Positions 33,301 through 42,260 of a stretch of DNA of 46,424 nt are shown in pieces (the stretch's first letter is position 1; each line of letters opens with the position of its first letter). The translations under genes were made by a program, and so were the position numbers. The stretch lies in NCBI GenBank assembly GCA_964350435.1, contig CAYGJS010000017.1, positions 1 through 46,424 on the forward strand, written 5' to 3'. Below the pieces are notes generated by a model that did no database searches, was not told the origin of the DNA, and saw nothing but the letters and a program-made list of their open reading frames with translations. This DNA comes from TMED27 sp964350435 (lineage in GTDB: Bacteria > Pseudomonadota > Alphaproteobacteria > Micavibrionales > Micavibrionaceae).

Positions 33301-36300
33301 GTGTAATTTATAGCGTCGATACAGGGAATTTCTACAAAGTTATCACCACAGATAAAACCTATGCGCAGGCGCTAGCAGACGCTCCGAGCGAAATGCTAAA
33401 CGGGGTGGCCGGGCATTTGGTGACTATCACATCGCAAGCGGAATATAATTTTATCCGTGATTTTGCCAGCCCCAGCCATGTGCGCATCGCCCTTTCTGAT
33501 GGCGGGGAAGAAGGCAAATGGATTTGGACCGCCGGACCAGAAGCGGGGACGCAGATTACGCAGGGCAATGTCGATGCTGTTGGTTTTTTTAATAATTGGC
33601 TCGGCGCAGAACCGAATAGCGGCATCAATAATAACTCCGCGCTCTTCCACTCCAATGGTTGGTGGTATGATAACTGGGAAGGCGCTTATGATTCCGTTGT
33701 CGAATGGGAAGGCGGCGATATCATTAATAACAGCTTTTATAATGTCAATCACACCAGCCCGGACGCGTCTGATGTGAATGTAGGTGATTCAGTAGGATTT
33801 ATAAAAGGACTTGACCCTGAAGGGGACGCGATTGATTTCTCAATTGAGGGCGGAAATGGCGATGGCATTTTCGAAATTGATACCGTAACGGGCGAGATTC
33901 GCATCCTCGATACAACCAATCTGAATGCGACAGTCCAAGATACATATGTCCTGACGATCCGCGCGACAGAAAATGCAGGCACGAAATTCGACGAGATTGA
34001 TATTACGATCAAGTTTAATGATGATTTCTCGATCTCTGCGAACAATCCTTTAAACGTGAATGAATCGTCTTCTGCAGTTCTTACAACTGCGGAACTCAAC
34101 ATATCTGATCTTGATGGAGTTGCGGCGAATACACGCTTTTTTGCCAATGTTCTTCCTGTGAATGGTCAGCTTGAGCATTCTACAAATCCGGGCTTCCAGA
34201 TCAGCTCGTTTACTTTGGATGATCTGCAAAATGGCCGAATTTCATATGTGCATGATGGGACAGAGACTACGACAGATAGTTTCACATTTGAAGTTACAGA
34301 TGGTGGCCGCGTGCTGACCGCGCAAACTTTTAATATCAATATTGTAGCAGTCAATGACGCCCCAACAGTGCCGGTCAACACAGGTGCGCCGATCACGGAA
34401 GGTGGCAGCACGACGATTACCAATGTAATGCTGGACTCGCTGGATATTGATGATGGCGCGGCAGACCTGACCTATACGGCATCAAACTATGCGAACGGTC
34501 ATATCGAAGTGGGCGGTGTTGTGCAAAATACATTTACGCAAGCGGATATTGATAATGGTGATGTGGTGTTTGTGCATGATGGCGGCGAAGGTGCCACACG
34601 TTTTGATTTCTCTTTGGCGGATGGCGGGGAAGATATGGCGGCGCCAGCGACAGGGACATTTAACTTTGTTGTTACGCCGGTAAATGACAGCCCCGTCCTG
34701 ACCACAAATACAGGGGCAAGTGTGGTTGAGGGCGCGACCGTGAATATCACCAATGCCATGCTTAATGGTACAGACCCCGATGATAGCGGGACAGGATTAA
34801 CCTATACACTGTCTAACATTTTAAACGGGCAAGTCGAGCTTTCGACCAGCCCAAACACGCCGATTATCTCTTTCACGCAAGCCGATNNNNNNNNNNNNNN
34901 NNNNNNNNNNNNNNNNNNNNNNNNNNNNNNNNNNNNNNNNNNNNNNNNNNNNNNNNNNNNNNNNNNNNNNNNNNNNNNNNNNNNNNCTTTCACGCAAGCC
35001 GATATCAATAATGCGCTTGTGGTGTTCCAGCATATCGGCGCGCCGGGTGTTGCTGATTTTGATTTTTCTGTGGCTGATGGATTGGAAGACAGCGCCGTAG
35101 CTTCAACGGGGACATTTGCGCTTACGGTTGATAACACCAATGATGCGCCAACGATTACAACGAATACAGGGCCGACAGTGTTGGAAGGCAGCACGACCAC
35201 CATTACTACGGCGATGCTCGACTCATTTGACCCTGATGATTTCGGAACAGGTTTGACATGGACGGTCAGCAACTTGGTCAACGGGGTTGTTCAGGTGAGC
35301 GGCGTTACTCAGAATACATTTACGCAAGCCGATTTGCTCGCGGGTATCGTGACGTTTGTTCATGATGATACGGAGACGTTGACGGGCGGATTTGATGTTT
35401 CCTTGGCGGATGGCGGGGAAGACATGGCAGCGCCGGACACAGATACATTCACGCTCACCATCACGCCCGTGAATGAAGGGCCGACTTTGGTTGTGAATGA
35501 CGGCAGCCCCAATGTGATTAATTTCAATGATTATACGGTGGGTGTTTTTGATGGTAGCCAAGATGGCGCAAATGGTCGTCCAGCTACAGCGGTTGTGAGT
35601 GGGGATGGCTCTGAGATAACCATTGGCGGCAATGCTTGGAAGAAAATTGATCTTTCTTACGCGGTTACTGCCAATACAGTTTTGAGCTTTGAATTTTTTG
35701 CAGACCATAGCTCTGAAATTGCCGGTATTGGATTTGATGATGCAAGTGGCTTTGGTGGAGGCGTACAAGGCTATCAACTTGACGGTACACAAACATGGTC
35801 TGGCATGGATCAAAGCTTTAATACGTATGATACAGGGGATGGTTGGGTGCGCTTTGACCTGCCTATTGGTAGTGATTTTACGGGCGCTATGACACAAATG
35901 GTCTTTGTGCTCGATAACGATGATAAGGCCATGGGTGAGATTAAATTCCGCAATGTAAACTTCTATGAAGCCGATCAGGTTGTTGATGTTGATGAAGGCG
36001 GAACATTTAATATTACAACCGCGCATATTAACAGCGTTGACCCAGATGATAGCGGTGTGGGCCTAGTTTACACGGTATCAAATGAAAGCAATGGTGAAGT
36101 GCGTGTCAGCGGCGTGGCCGCGAGCAGCTTTACGCAGGATGATTTGGACAATAACCGTGTGACTTTTGTGCATGATGGAACCGATACGGCCAATGCCGGG
36201 TTTGATATCTCACTCGCGGATGGCGGCGAAGACAGCGCCTTGGCAGATACGGGCTCTTTCACGCTGATTGTGAACCCGATCAATGACGCGCCAACGATTG

Positions 36301-39300
36301 CGACCAATACGGGCGCGACGATGAATGAAGGCGCGAATTTGACGATCACGTCGGCAATGCTGAATGAGAGCGATCCCGACGATGATGGCGCGCAGCTTAC
36401 CTATACGGCTTCAGCTTTGAGCAATGGACATATTGAAGTTGGCGGCGTCACACAAAATACCTTTACCCAAGATGATATTAATCAGGGCCGTGTTGTCTTT
36501 GTGCATGACGGTTCGGAAACTATCGCAGCAAGCTTTAATATTTCTCTGGCGGATGGCGGGGAAGATACAGTTTCACCTGATGCAGGGGTCTTTAACATTA
36601 CAGTGACGCCTGTTGATGACGCGCCGACAGTCGACACCAATTCCGGAGCGACCGTAGCCGAAGGCGGGACGATTAATTTTGGGCGCTCTCTGGTCAATAT
36701 GAATATTGGCGGAACACCGAGCGATCTTTTGGTTGAAACCATAAATGGTGAAAGCTGGATCCTCATTGGCAGAGGTCGCGAAGGATGGGAATTTGACACA
36801 GACGGTCAGGGCAGCGCAGCAAATGTTGTCGATGGTTTAGGCTCGACAGCGGCATTTGATCCGGTCGCCTATGACGATGCATTTGTGAACGATATTTTAA
36901 CGGCGTTGGGGCAGGATTTGACCAACACAGATGTGCGCATTAAGCGCGCCGCAGATATCACCGGTGATAATTATCAAGAGGTGCGCTGGACCAATGCGTC
37001 CACTCCAAACTGGACATGGGACTTGGATGGTAATCAGTTTACAGTAGACCATAGCGTTTATAATTCTGTCTTGGGAGCAGCAGCGGGACCCTTTACAGAC
37101 GATACACGCGACACGATGGTATCTACAGGGAATGACTACACCCGAATATGGACATTTCAATGGGGGGGCAAAAACAATACACAAGGCTTTGGTTATGGTG
37201 CTGGCGTTAGCGGCGTCAATAACGACGACCCCAACACATATTTGTGGGAGAATACTGGTGAGAACCATGCAACCCCTTATACGGAAGTCTATGTCAAGTC
37301 GAATGCGCTGATTAATAATCCCTTGCTGCTGGAGACAAATGATGTCGACACCGTCGATTCAAATCTTGTTTACACAATTACTTCAGGCGTTGCCAACGGC
37401 GTCATGACACTTAACGGTGTGGCTTTGGGGGTCAATGATACTTTCACGCAAGAAGATTTGAATAATGGCTTGATCGAATATAAACATGATGGTTCGGAAA
37501 CGCTGTCTGACAGCTTCGTGTTTGATATCAGCGACGGGACAACAGATATCACCGGGCAAACTTTTGACATTACCGTCACGCCTGTCAATGACTCGCCGCT
37601 TATTACTGTGAATACTGGCGCAACAGGCGATGAGGGCGGTTCGATTGCAATCACGAATACAGACCTGAATGTCACTGACCCTGATGATGATCCGGCCAAT
37701 GTGACATATACCGCATCCGCATTGACCAATGGTCATATCGAGGTGGGCGGGGTCACGCAAAATACATTCACACAAGCAGATATCAATAACGGCGATGTGG
37801 CCTTTATCCATGATGGAAGCGAGACGGTTGCTGCGAGCTTTAACATCTCGCTAGCTGATGGCGGCGAAGACGGTGCAGACGCGGATATAGAAACATTCAA
37901 CATTACGATCACGCCTGTGAATGATCAGATTGCTTTGACAACCAATACAGGCGCAACATTTGATGAAGGCGCGAGCCTGACAATCACCACAGCCATGTTG
38001 AACAGCACAGATGTAGATGACACCCCTGCAAATAGAACATATACCGCTTCTGTATTGACCAATGGTCATATCGAAGTGGGCGGGGTCACGCAAAATACAT
38101 TTACGCAAGCCGATATTGATAATGGTGATGTGGTCTTCGTCCACGATGACAGCCAAACAACAGCCGCCAGCTTTGACTTCAGCCTTGCCGACGGTTTAGA
38201 AAACGGCGCAGTGGCGGTGGTCGACACCTTCTCGATGGTCATTAATCCGGTCAATGATGCACCTGTTGTGAACGCGACCTCAGTCACGGTCAATGAGGGC
38301 GGGAGCACAACGATTGATCTCACCACTTTGATCAATGATCCTGAAAACGCGATTGATACCAATACGGACATCACGATCTTGGGCTCGACTTTGTCGAGCG
38401 AAAGTGTCGGTAATCCACTAACTGGCGCAGGCGCGCAGGATGGCTGGCGCAGCATTATGATTGTTGATGAAAGCCAGACTTACACGAATACAACAGGCGA
38501 GCCTGTTACGATTAATCCCACGGGATTTAATTTTAATGCCGGAAGTAACGCAACGCCGGTTACGCCGTTTATTGTTCTCGTGAACGGCGATAATGATTTT
38601 ACTGTGCTGGCCGTCGGCGATAGCGCAACAGGGTTTTCTACCGGAGATGTGAATGTCGGCTTTAGCGGTGCCGATTCCAGCTTTACATTGCAGCCTGGCC
38701 AGACCATTGCGATGGGCTTTTTGGATGCAAATGCGGATGGTAGCGGCGGCAACGGCGCGGCTGTTCGTTATACCAATGGCGGGAGCGAGGTTTGGCTTAC
38801 AGGTGGCGCCGGTGATGGTGATAGCGGAAGCGTTGCTGTGAATGACAGCGAAGCCGATATGCAAGGCGGCAGTGTTCTAAACTTAACGCGCACTTATCAA
38901 TTCAATATTGATTTTGATGTCGAAGCGCCTGCGCCGATTGGCAATGTCGTTTATAACGCGGCAACAGGGGTTGTGACCTATACTCATGACGGCAGCGAGA
39001 CCACGGCCGATAAGATTTTCTTTCAAGTGGATGATGGCACAGGCCCTATTATCAGGGCGATTGATATTACGATTACGCCCGTTAATGACGCGCCTGTTAT
39101 CAATGCGAATGTCACTTCGACCTTGGCGGAAGGGGGCAGCATTGTTCTTACAAATGCGCAGCTTTCATCTTCTGATGTTGATAATGCGGATGGTGGTTTG
39201 ACCTATACGCTGACCGCGCTTCCGGCGGGTGTGCTTGAAAATACGAATACGTCTTCTGTTTTGGGGATCAATGATACCTTTACACAAAGCGATATTGATA

Positions 39301-40223
39301 ACGGCTTTATTCGCTATACCCATGATGGCGAGGAGCATACATCGCAAAGCTTTAGCTTTACCTTGAGCGATGGCAGCGCGACATTGGCTTCCGCAAATTA
39401 CGCCTGGAATATCACGCCCGTGAATGACACGCCCATCGATATCGGCCTTACAAACATGATCGTCAGCGAAGACGCCGGAATCGGTGCATGGGTCGGCGAT
39501 CTCTACACCATGGATGTCGATCTTCCGGGTGACACGTTCACATACGCCATCATGTCCGACCCCGACAGCAAATTTATGATTCTCGGCAACCAGCTGATGC
39601 TGAATGCTGCGCTGGATTTTGAATCCTCGGCTCTGCATAGCGTGACCATCCGCACAACGGATAATAACGGCGCATTTTTCGACCGCACCATGGATATCAC
39701 AGTCCTTGATTTTAATGAGTTTACTTTTACGCCGCCGCCGCCCGTATCTGGTAGCACAGCAATAAACGGTGACAGCATCGTGATCGAAGAGGAGGAGCGC
39801 GAATACCGCGAGGGCGGCTCATTGATTGCCTCTTCGCTATACGGCGATGATTTCATGCAATCCAACGCATTTTATGGCGAAAATGGCCTCGGTCAAATCC
39901 TGCGCGCCCGCACAACCATTGAAATCCGCGAAATGACCAGCGGCGATATAATCGAAAACCCCGATCCTGTTGAGCAATCCGCGGAAGGGGCGCAAGTCAC
40001 GCCAACATCGGAAGCCGAAGCGGAAGTCGCCGCCGAGTACACCAATATCCGCGAAATGCTCGAAGCCTTGAAGCAATTCCAAGATGGTGAAGAGGAGAAC
40101 AGTGAAGGGGAAGAAGCGGGAGATCAGGGTGATGGCTTCCACAATCTCTATGACCAGTTCGAAGATGTTCTGACCTATCACGAACAGCGCAAAGAAAAAC
40201 TGCGTCAGGCCTTGCTGTCTTAA
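30351..40223 (+). CDS. Giant modular adhesin or matrix protein with LEPR-XLL-like N-terminus
   Basis: The gene starts with GTG and encodes about 3,290 residues as drawn, or 3,251 if the N-gap is false. There is no Sec signal peptide. PLEKRLMLDAS (residues 13-23) resembles the LEPR-XLL motif of giant surface proteins. About 13 Cadherin_3/CSPG-like repeats of roughly 110 residues (ending VTPVNDAP or similar) form the body. Other modules by residue are a LamG-like jellyroll (306-488), a carbohydrate-binding-like module (590-763), two cadherins (767-967), a C-type lectin-like domain (973-1123), another jellyroll-like module (1720-1873), a fibrinogen-like module (2103-2320), an unassigned module (2684-2862) and a last cadherin (3030-3125). 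The end is acidic and coiled. No RTX repeats and no membrane anchor are seen. The role is probably binding the cell's own or foreign glycans. Confidence 0.88.
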   Translation: MAGLIKNKIKIIPLEKRLMLDASLAGIISSTVLAEDITNASADFIDNDVTISGSTTDFNGDDLTISTTGGAEDQLTINNEGTGAGQISISGTDISYEGVIIGSLTSDGVNGADLTVSLNANATQAGIERLIENVKYQNISDTPTTSRTVTVALGAYFSEDVSITVVAQNDDLVLAANNGLTVAEGASTLITTADLNVTDVDDANADLVFTVTSTVSVGRLELTTNTGVAITSFTMDDIVNNRVQYVHNDTETFADSFDFTVTDGDTTLAEDTFDITITPVNDPLSLTTNSGVTVFENFSTSIGGDITQFGTELLRYTSTGTYGTWDGTVDNGNVQYRLVFTTPGVNPTEGPPGDVLFESGGAGVGLGLYLNSDMELDFYAGAAAATPRLSSDALAAGTQYAVIVEIDQTTDQIRLHYQQESSHDWFRFGRLAEKTLDGYSSTDHSGSDGAGVGRASSSGGKGGYNGPSTGNIGTFTGSIDSDLVITRFPADSGMLNTQLVALDTDTLTTNIIYTITDDVDNGTLYRSGVALGLGDSFSQADLDLNRITYTSTGGSPESFDFSVSDGTTTIAGQTFTITIDTSNTAPEILTSTTIYEEDFEGGTTGWNNNTTTSDTTLSEFWGRFGRSIHVGGDQELFQTFTTSGTQDYIVVEFDFYELDTWDNEYFYIFVNDTNILGNTHRYQVNTFDREASGSNGNVSWNVQETTEDLGYIAFNGGQRDQTYRYTLVIENADPTLKLGFGSSLNSTNLNDESFGIDNITITELRRTAGSAQEFNIAEDIGNGDVVGTVQAVEDNIGQSITYSQTGGTGNALFAIDANTGEITVTDNSGFDFEVGPNSYTLDILVTDGFLTDTQTITVNLVDVMENTRPNINAHTFSIGEDAAVNDDVGIVTSTDPEGDTVTYQIIGGNDGNAFKINATTGLIEVRTAGVLDFDSDNRYDLRIRAWDDNDLRMFHDRTIVINITDVDEAPSLDIEYVIESQNTGVIYSVDTGNFYKVITTDKTYAQALADAPSEMLNGVAGHLVTITSQAEYNFIRDFASPSHVRIALSDGGEEGKWIWTAGPEAGTQITQGNVDAVGFFNNWLGAEPNSGINNNSALFHSNGWWYDNWEGAYDSVVEWEGGDIINNSFYNVNHTSPDASDVNVGDSVGFIKGLDPEGDAIDFSIEGGNGDGIFEIDTVTGEIRILDTTNLNATVQDTYVLTIRATENAGTKFDEIDITIKFNDDFSISANNPLNVNESSSAVLTTAELNISDLDGVAANTRFFANVLPVNGQLEHSTNPGFQISSFTLDDLQNGRISYVHDGTETTTDSFTFEVTDGGRVLTAQTFNINIVAVNDAPTVPVNTGAPITEGGSTTITNVMLDSLDIDDGAADLTYTASNYANGHIEVGGVVQNTFTQADIDNGDVVFVHDGGEGATRFDFSLADGGEDMAAPATGTFNFVVTPVNDSPVLTTNTGASVVEGATVNITNAMLNGTDPDDSGTGLTYTLSNILNGQVELSTSPNTPIISFTQADXXXXXXXXXXXXXXXXXXXXXXXXXXXXXXXXXXFTQADINNALVVFQHIGAPGVADFDFSVADGLEDSAVASTGTFALTVDNTNDAPTITTNTGPTVLEGSTTTITTAMLDSFDPDDFGTGLTWTVSNLVNGVVQVSGVTQNTFTQADLLAGIVTFVHDDTETLTGGFDVSLADGGEDMAAPDTDTFTLTITPVNEGPTLVVNDGSPNVINFNDYTVGVFDGSQDGANGRPATAVVSGDGSEITIGGNAWKKIDLSYAVTANTVLSFEFFADHSSEIAGIGFDDASGFGGGVQGYQLDGTQTWSGMDQSFNTYDTGDGWVRFDLPIGSDFTGAMTQMVFVLDNDDKAMGEIKFRNVNFYEADQVVDVDEGGTFNITTAHINSVDPDDSGVGLVYTVSNESNGEVRVSGVAASSFTQDDLDNNRVTFVHDGTDTANAGFDISLADGGEDSALADTGSFTLIVNPINDAPTIATNTGATMNEGANLTITSAMLNESDPDDDGAQLTYTASALSNGHIEVGGVTQNTFTQDDINQGRVVFVHDGSETIAASFNISLADGGEDTVSPDAGVFNITVTPVDDAPTVDTNSGATVAEGGTINFGRSLVNMNIGGTPSDLLVETINGESWILIGRGREGWEFDTDGQGSAANVVDGLGSTAAFDPVAYDDAFVNDILTALGQDLTNTDVRIKRAADITGDNYQEVRWTNASTPNWTWDLDGNQFTVDHSVYNSVLGAAAGPFTDDTRDTMVSTGNDYTRIWTFQWGGKNNTQGFGYGAGVSGVNNDDPNTYLWENTGENHATPYTEVYVKSNALINNPLLLETNDVDTVDSNLVYTITSGVANGVMTLNGVALGVNDTFTQEDLNNGLIEYKHDGSETLSDSFVFDISDGTTDITGQTFDITVTPVNDSPLITVNTGATGDEGGSIAITNTDLNVTDPDDDPANVTYTASALTNGHIEVGGVTQNTFTQADINNGDVAFIHDGSETVAASFNISLADGGEDGADADIETFNITITPVNDQIALTTNTGATFDEGASLTITTAMLNSTDVDDTPANRTYTASVLTNGHIEVGGVTQNTFTQADIDNGDVVFVHDDSQTTAASFDFSLADGLENGAVAVVDTFSMVINPVNDAPVVNATSVTVNEGGSTTIDLTTLINDPENAIDTNTDITILGSTLSSESVGNPLTGAGAQDGWRSIMIVDESQTYTNTTGEPVTINPTGFNFNAGSNATPVTPFIVLVNGDNDFTVLAVGDSATGFSTGDVNVGFSGADSSFTLQPGQTIAMGFLDANADGSGGNGAAVRYTNGGSEVWLTGGAGDGDSGSVAVNDSEADMQGGSVLNLTRTYQFNIDFDVEAPAPIGNVVYNAATGVVTYTHDGSETTADKIFFQVDDGTGPIIRAIDITITPVNDAPVINANVTSTLAEGGSIVLTNAQLSSSDVDNADGGLTYTLTALPAGVLENTNTSSVLGINDTFTQSDIDNGFIRYTHDGEEHTSQSFSFTLSDGSATLASANYAWNITPVNDTPIDIGLTNMIVSEDAGIGAWVGDLYTMDVDLPGDTFTYAIMSDPDSKFMILGNQLMLNAALDFESSALHSVTIRTTDNNGAFFDRTMDITVLDFNEFTFTPPPPVSGSTAINGDSIVIEEEEREYREGGSLIASSLYGDDFMQSNAFYGENGLGQILRARTTIEIREMTSGDIIENPDPVEQSAEGAQVTPTSEAEAEVAAEYTNIREMLEALKQFQDGEEENSEGEEAGDQGDGFHNLYDQFEDVLTYHEQRKEKLRQALLS
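30870..39430 (+). repeat. Array of about 13 Cadherin_3-like coding repeats
   Basis: Each unit of about 330 bp codes for TNTGxxVxEG, DxDD, LTYTxSxLxNGxIE, a FTQADIDNG-type turn, FVHDGSET, FDFSLADGGED and VTPVNDAP. Some are nearly identical in DNA: the 65 bp from GGTCATATCGAAGTGGGCGG onwards are nearly the same at about 34497, 37732 and 38062. Four units carry inserted extra domains. Confidence 0.85.
34887..34986. other. Assembly gap of 100 N inside the adhesin repeat array
   Basis: The gap has the default length of a scaffold gap. The 17 bases before it (CTTTCACGCAAGCCGAT, 34870-34886) are the same as the 17 after it (34987-35003). If the two ends are overlapped, the frame is kept (117 bp, 39 codons removed) and a normal repeat unit results. 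The gap may therefore be a failed join over a repeat, with nothing missing, or a collapse of several units. Confidence 0.9.
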
Positions 40224-40228
40224 GTCCC

Positions 40229-42079
40229 TTACGCGGCCTTCATCTCTTCAAGCTCCAACCACCGCGCTTCATAACGCTCCAGCTTCGCTTGCAAATCGCC
40301 CAGCAATTTTGTTGTTTCATGAAAGCCATCAGGATCGGCCTGATAAAATTCACTATCCGAAAGCTTTGTCGATGCGGCGTTAATTTCTGCCTCTACGCCT
40401 TCAATTTTCTTCGGCAGCTCCGATAATTCCCGTTCCAGCTTATAGCTCAGCTTCTTCGCTTTCTTCGGCGCAGGCGCGGATACTGCCTCCATTACAGGCT
40501 CTTCCTTCGGCGTGTCCTTGGCTTTCGCAGCGATTTTTTCCGGCGCGCCCCTTTTCTGGCGCATTTCCAGATAATCGCTGTATCCGCCGATCACAGTTTC
40601 AATCTTGCCATGGCCTTCGAAGGCCAGAATCTTTGTCACCGTTTGATCAAGGAAATCCCGATCATGCGAGACGATCAGCAGCGTGCCTTTATAGAGCGAA
40701 AGTATCTCCTCCAGCATATCCAGCGTATCCATATCCAGATCATTCGTAGGCTCATCCAAAATCAGGCAGGTCTTGGGATCGGCCAGAATTTTCGCCAGCA
40801 TCAAACGGTTTTTCTGCCCGCCTGAAAGCTGCGACACCTTGTCTTGCGCGCGCGCCGGGTCAAACATGAAATCCTTAAGATACCCGCAGACATGCCTCTG
40901 CTTGCCCATCACGTCGATATAATCCCCGCCGCCGGGCGAGAGGGTTTTTTTCAAAGTATCGGTCGGATCCAGGTCGCGACGTTTCTGGTCAAAGTATGAA
41001 AACTCCAGCTCTTTGCGGGTTTTCACGCTGCCCTCATCAGGCTCCAGCTCCCCCAGCAGCAATTTCAAAAACGTGGTTTTGCCCGAACCATTCTTGCCTA
41101 AAATCCCGATGCGGTCGCCGCGCTGCACCCGCAGTGAAAATTTATTGAGAATCGGAATAACGCGTCCATCTTCTTCAAAGGTTTTGTTAACGTTGTAAAA
41201 CTCGGCCACGATCTTCGAGCTGTTCTCGATATCTTTCGGCGGTGTCAGAGAAATTTTTGCCGTCGCCCGCCTGTGCGCCGCCTCGTCGGCCTTAAGCTGA
41301 TCGCGCATTTCCTTCATCAGCTCCAGCCTACGAATATTGCGCTTGCGCCTTGCCTTCACGCCGCGGCTTGCCCACTCCACCTCTAGCCCGACAGCCGCTT
41401 TTCGGTTTTTAAGCTCGCGTTCTTCCTGCTCCAGCAGCATCGCCGACCATTCGTCGAAATACTTGAAACCGCGCGGAGAAACTTTAAGCCCGCCGCGATC
41501 CAGCCAGAAAACCTGGTTGGTGATATTGGCCAAAAATGTGCGGTCGTGAGAAATACACAAAAGCGTCCCGCGATAGGCATTCAGATAATCCTCCAGCCAT
41601 TCAATCGCATCCAGATCCAGATGGTTCGTCGGCTCATCCAGCAGCAGGATATCGGGTTCTTCGACCAATGCGCGCGCCAGTCCTGCCCGCCGAAGCTGCC
41701 CGCCCGAAAGCACGCTCATCCGGGCGTTCACATCCAGCTCCAACGCCTCGGCGACGATATCAACCTTATAACTATGCAGCTCGCGGTCTTCGGCTTTGAT
41801 CTCGCTAAAAATATATTCAAATACGGTTTCACCGTCTTTGGGGATGATATCCTGCTTCAGATATCCAATCGTAATACCGCTCTCTTCCCAACGCTCCCCG
41901 TCATCAAGTTCTTGCGCGCCCGTAATAATATTCATCAGCGTCGTTTTCCCCGCGCCGTTCTTCCCCACCAGCGCAATCCGGCTGCGGGTATGAATATTAA
42001 ACGATAAATTCTCAAATACCGGTTGCTCGCTATAGCGAACCATGGCGTCTTTAACACTGAGAAGAAGAGGGGGCGGCAT
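40229..42079 (-). CDS. ABC-F family ATPase (Uup-like)
   Basis: The soluble protein of 616 residues has two ABC domains and no membrane part. The first has GKNGAGKTT, LSGGQLRRAGLARAL and ILLLDEPTNHLD; the second has GKNGSGKTT, LSGGQKNRLMLAKIL and LILDEPTNDLD. A linker of about 80 residues and a C-terminal coiled coil (about 545-615), as in Uup, are present. ABC-F proteins act on the ribosome or on DNA-related processes, not in transport, so this is not the missing exporter ATPase of the adhesin operon. The ATG at 42079 is preferred to an in-frame TTG at 42097. The stop lies 5 bp from that of the adhesin gene. Confidence 0.92.
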   Translation of the reverse strand: MPPPLLLSVKDAMVRYSEQPVFENLSFNIHTRSRIALVGKNGAGKTTLMNIITGAQELDDGERWEESGITIGYLKQDIIPKDGETVFEYIFSEIKAEDRELHSYKVDIVAEALELDVNARMSVLSGGQLRRAGLARALVEEPDILLLDEPTNHLDLDAIEWLEDYLNAYRGTLLCISHDRTFLANITNQVFWLDRGGLKVSPRGFKYFDEWSAMLLEQEERELKNRKAAVGLEVEWASRGVKARRKRNIRRLELMKEMRDQLKADEAAHRRATAKISLTPPKDIENSSKIVAEFYNVNKTFEEDGRVIPILNKFSLRVQRGDRIGILGKNGSGKTTFLKLLLGELEPDEGSVKTRKELEFSYFDQKRRDLDPTDTLKKTLSPGGGDYIDVMGKQRHVCGYLKDFMFDPARAQDKVSQLSGGQKNRLMLAKILADPKTCLILDEPTNDLDMDTLDMLEEILSLYKGTLLIVSHDRDFLDQTVTKILAFEGHGKIETVIGGYSDYLEMRQKRGAPEKIAAKAKDTPKEEPVMEAVSAPAPKKAKKLSYKLERELSELPKKIEGVEAEINAASTKLSDSEFYQADPDGFHETTKLLGDLQAKLERYEARWLELEEMKAA

Positions 42080-42260
42080 CGAGGTCAAAAACTCCAAAAC
42101 TATTCACAAGGCCATAGCTATACTCATAAACGCTTATAAATCAAAGAGTTTTAGCAATGAAATCAAAAGTGTTTGTGCACTGTAACAACTTTTTCGATTG
42201 CAAAACAGGCGGGGGTCTTGAACACTTATAGATTAGAAACAAAAAGATAAAGCACAGCGA

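Noticed and set aside
38800..38860. Glycine/aspartate-rich GGAGDGDSG stretch in the adhesin as RTX calcium repeats
   Set aside because: It is a single occurrence without the nonapeptide period GGxGxDxUx, so a classical RTX type I signal is not supported.
40229..42079. ABC ATPase next to the adhesin gene as the missing exporter
   Set aside because: It has two ABC domains, the Uup-like coiled coil and no membrane domain, and lies convergent to the operon. ABC-F proteins are not transporters.
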